A stretch of DNA of 64,000 bases from an uncultured Lachnospiraceae bacterium (GTDB lineage: Bacteria > Bacillota > Clostridia > Lachnospirales > Lachnospiraceae): assembly GCA_910583895.1 (NCBI GenBank), contig CAJTYJ010000010.1, positions 1-64,000 on the forward strand, in the 5' to 3' direction. The translations under genes were made by a program, and so were the position numbers. The notes under the pieces are model-generated. The model did not search any database and had not been told where the DNA came from. It saw only the letters and a list, made by a program, of their open reading frames with translations. Below are positions 62,663-64,000 of this stretch, one piece after another. Position 1 is the stretch's first letter. Each line of letters opens with the position of its first letter.

Positions 62663-64000
62663 TTATTTTGCAGTTTTTCTGCGGGTAGCAAAATACAGGC
62701 CCGCTGCAAGGATCATCAGTGCGCATCCGCCGATGGTGAAGATCGTGGTACCGATGCCACCGGTGGAGGGAAGGGAGGAAAGTTTCGTATTCGGAATATT
62801 CAATGTTTCATCCGGTGCTTCTGTTGATTCAGAAGTTAAATGATCAATATCTACACCATCCGTTTTTCCGGTAGTCGTATTTGTAATCTCAACATTCCAG
62901 AAATCTAACACATCATCCTGATTGGAATCTTTCTTATAATTTGCTTCTAATACAATTTTGTAAACATCCGTATTCAAAGAATATCCGGTCGGAGCCAAAG
63001 TCTCTTTGAGATAATACGTACCAGCCGCAAGACCGCGGATTACCAGTTCACCGTTCGTCCCGGATGTCACAACTCCATCTGGCACGAGCGTGTTGCCCGA
63101 ATATACATACTCACACGCAGCGTCCGTATACAATGTAAACTGAGCACCCGGCAGAGGCTTTTTCTCTCCTGTTTCCGTGTCGACTTCCTCGCCTACTTTG
63201 TTCACAATACTTGTTACTTCAGAACCGGTAGCCGTTCCACTGAGGTCAAAAGTATAGGTGTATGTCTTTGCCTCCGGTGTATCCGGATCATTTTCATCGT
63301 CGGATTCTACATTCGAATCTTTGGAATAGTTTAATTTCGCAGTATTCTCATTTGCACTGCTGTTCATAAGTGCTTCGTCTGTGATTTTTGCCTGATATAC
63401 AACCTTTAATGACTGTCCGTTATAGTCATATAACATATAGCCATTTTCTTTGGTTCCTCCAGATGATTTTACAAAATCAACTTTCAGTTCCTTGGTATCG
63501 TTATTAATGGTTGCTGTATAGTGATCCTTAGATAACAGTGTGTCACCGACATATACTTTGATTAAATCAGTCTGGTCCTCTGCAGTTACCGTTGGATCAA
63601 TCTTCTGTACATCCTCAACCGTTGCGAATGCAAGGCCATTTCCTAATGTATCGACGATGTTAAACCTTGGATGTGCACCATCATAAGCAGGAATCGGATC
63701 TACTGTGACCGCATAAGTAATCAGGTCACCAACGTTTGCTGAACTCGTATCTGTTTCATTCCCTGTATCCGCGGTTTTGTCAATTGACGGTTTGTCAATG
63801 ACTTTTGCCCAGGCTGTCTGGGAAGAAATCAAAAGAGAGCTTCCTTCTACCTGGCTTTCTCCGTCATTGACCACATAAGATACCGATACAATGATCGGTG
63901 CATAAAAATGATTCTCTGCCCCTTCTACCAGAATCAGATAAGAGCCTACCGGAACATCTCTTTTCGTATATCCGTCATCAGACGCGGTCATGGTAAAAGA
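62663..64000 (-). CDS. Major pilin, operon 2 (N-terminus beyond the window)
   Basis: Partial: 446 codons visible, open to the right edge. A beta-sandwich shaft domain (VGDLITYAVTVDPIPAYDGA, FNIVDTLGNGLAFATVEDVQ) and a C-terminal SpaA/Cna-B domain (LPGAQFTLYTDAACEYVYSG, E-box YYLKETLAPTGYSLN) precede LPSTG, a helix and TRRKTAK. The last ~40 residues are almost identical to the operon 1 pilin, while the shaft is very different, so the two operons would build antigenically distinct fibres. A tip adhesin gene may lie further right. Confidence 0.9.
   Translation of the reverse strand, partial: SFTMTASDDGYTKRDVPVGSYLILVEGAENHFYAPIIVSVSYVVNDGESQVEGSSLLISSQTAWAKVIDKPSIDKTADTGNETDTSSANVGDLITYAVTVDPIPAYDGAHPRFNIVDTLGNGLAFATVEDVQKIDPTVTAEDQTDLIKVYVGDTLLSKDHYTATINNDTKELKVDFVKSSGGTKENGYMLYDYNGQSLKVVYQAKITDEALMNSSANENTAKLNYSKDSNVESDDENDPDTPEAKTYTYTFDLSGTATGSEVTSIVNKVGEEVDTETGEKKPLPGAQFTLYTDAACEYVYSGNTLVPDGVVTSGTNGELVIRGLAAGTYYLKETLAPTGYSLNTDVYKIVLEANYKKDSNQDDVLDFWNVEITNTTTGKTDGVDIDHLTSESTEAPDETLNIPNTKLSSLPSTGGIGTTIFTIGGCALMILAAGLYFATRRKTAK

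Overview
The window looks like a chromosomal segment of a gut Firmicute, most likely a Lachnospiraceae member (Blautia/Ruminococcus/Clostridium cluster XIVa type). This rests on protein style: a sucrose PTS locus, MutS2, YhaM, an M29 aminopeptidase, class C sortase pili and SipW-type secretion. GC is moderate, apart from one strongly AT-rich island. No rRNA, tRNA or CRISPR array was recognised.

Layout. 1-1.4 kb: a broken Rpn-family (PD-(D/E)XK) transposase remnant and a repeat-bearing lipoprotein. 1.6-6.5 kb: sucrose utilisation, with PTS EIIBCA, sucrose-6-phosphate hydrolase and a LacI regulator, plus two identical perfect 20-bp palindromic operators. 6.6-10 kb: small enzymes (phosphoesterase, two GNATs, a DUF3795-Cdd1 fusion, an alpha/beta hydrolase). 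10.2-14 kb: AT-rich accessory island with a large helical-repeat protein ending in a PD-(D/E)XK nuclease domain, a KilA-N protein and gene fragments. 14-19 kb: RlmD-type rRNA methyltransferase with a broken C-terminal extension and a 64-bp tandem-repeat leader, YhaM, and a degenerate HtrA. 19-30 kb: MutS2, two two-component systems, an aconitase-family hydratase and aminopeptidase. 30-35 kb: large exported protein, small tyrosine-rich protein, TetR and LysR regulators, and a possible small RNA.

35.5-64 kb is a surface-fibre island. Two paralogous operons, both on the minus strand (49.5 to 35.5 kb, and from beyond the right edge to 55.7 kb), carry the same gene order: major pilin, two class C sortases, a minor pilin without a sorting signal, two proteins with SipW-type signal peptides, a SipW-type (Ser/His) signal peptidase, and two wall or membrane anchored accessory proteins. 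The left operon also encodes a 1682-aa fibro-slime/SpaA tip adhesin. The island thus combines sortase-built pilus genes with SipW/TasA-type secretion genes.

Between the operons lies a control region: signal peptidase I, a plus-strand operon (degenerate GGDEF membrane protein, ECF-like sigma factor, putative membrane anti-sigma), a convergent SARP/BTAD-type regulator, and a 1.38-kb segment bounded by perfect 25-bp inverted repeats. That segment contains a complete tyrosine recombinase gene and a near-consensus sigma-A promoter (17-bp spacer) pointing out of the segment toward the SARP gene. The right repeat is an exact hairpin followed by T8 outside the segment, so in the flipped state the same promoter should be terminated at once. 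I infer a self-encoded phase-variation switch (ON in this assembly) that sets the SARP regulator and, through it, one or both fibre operons. This is the most interesting system in the window.
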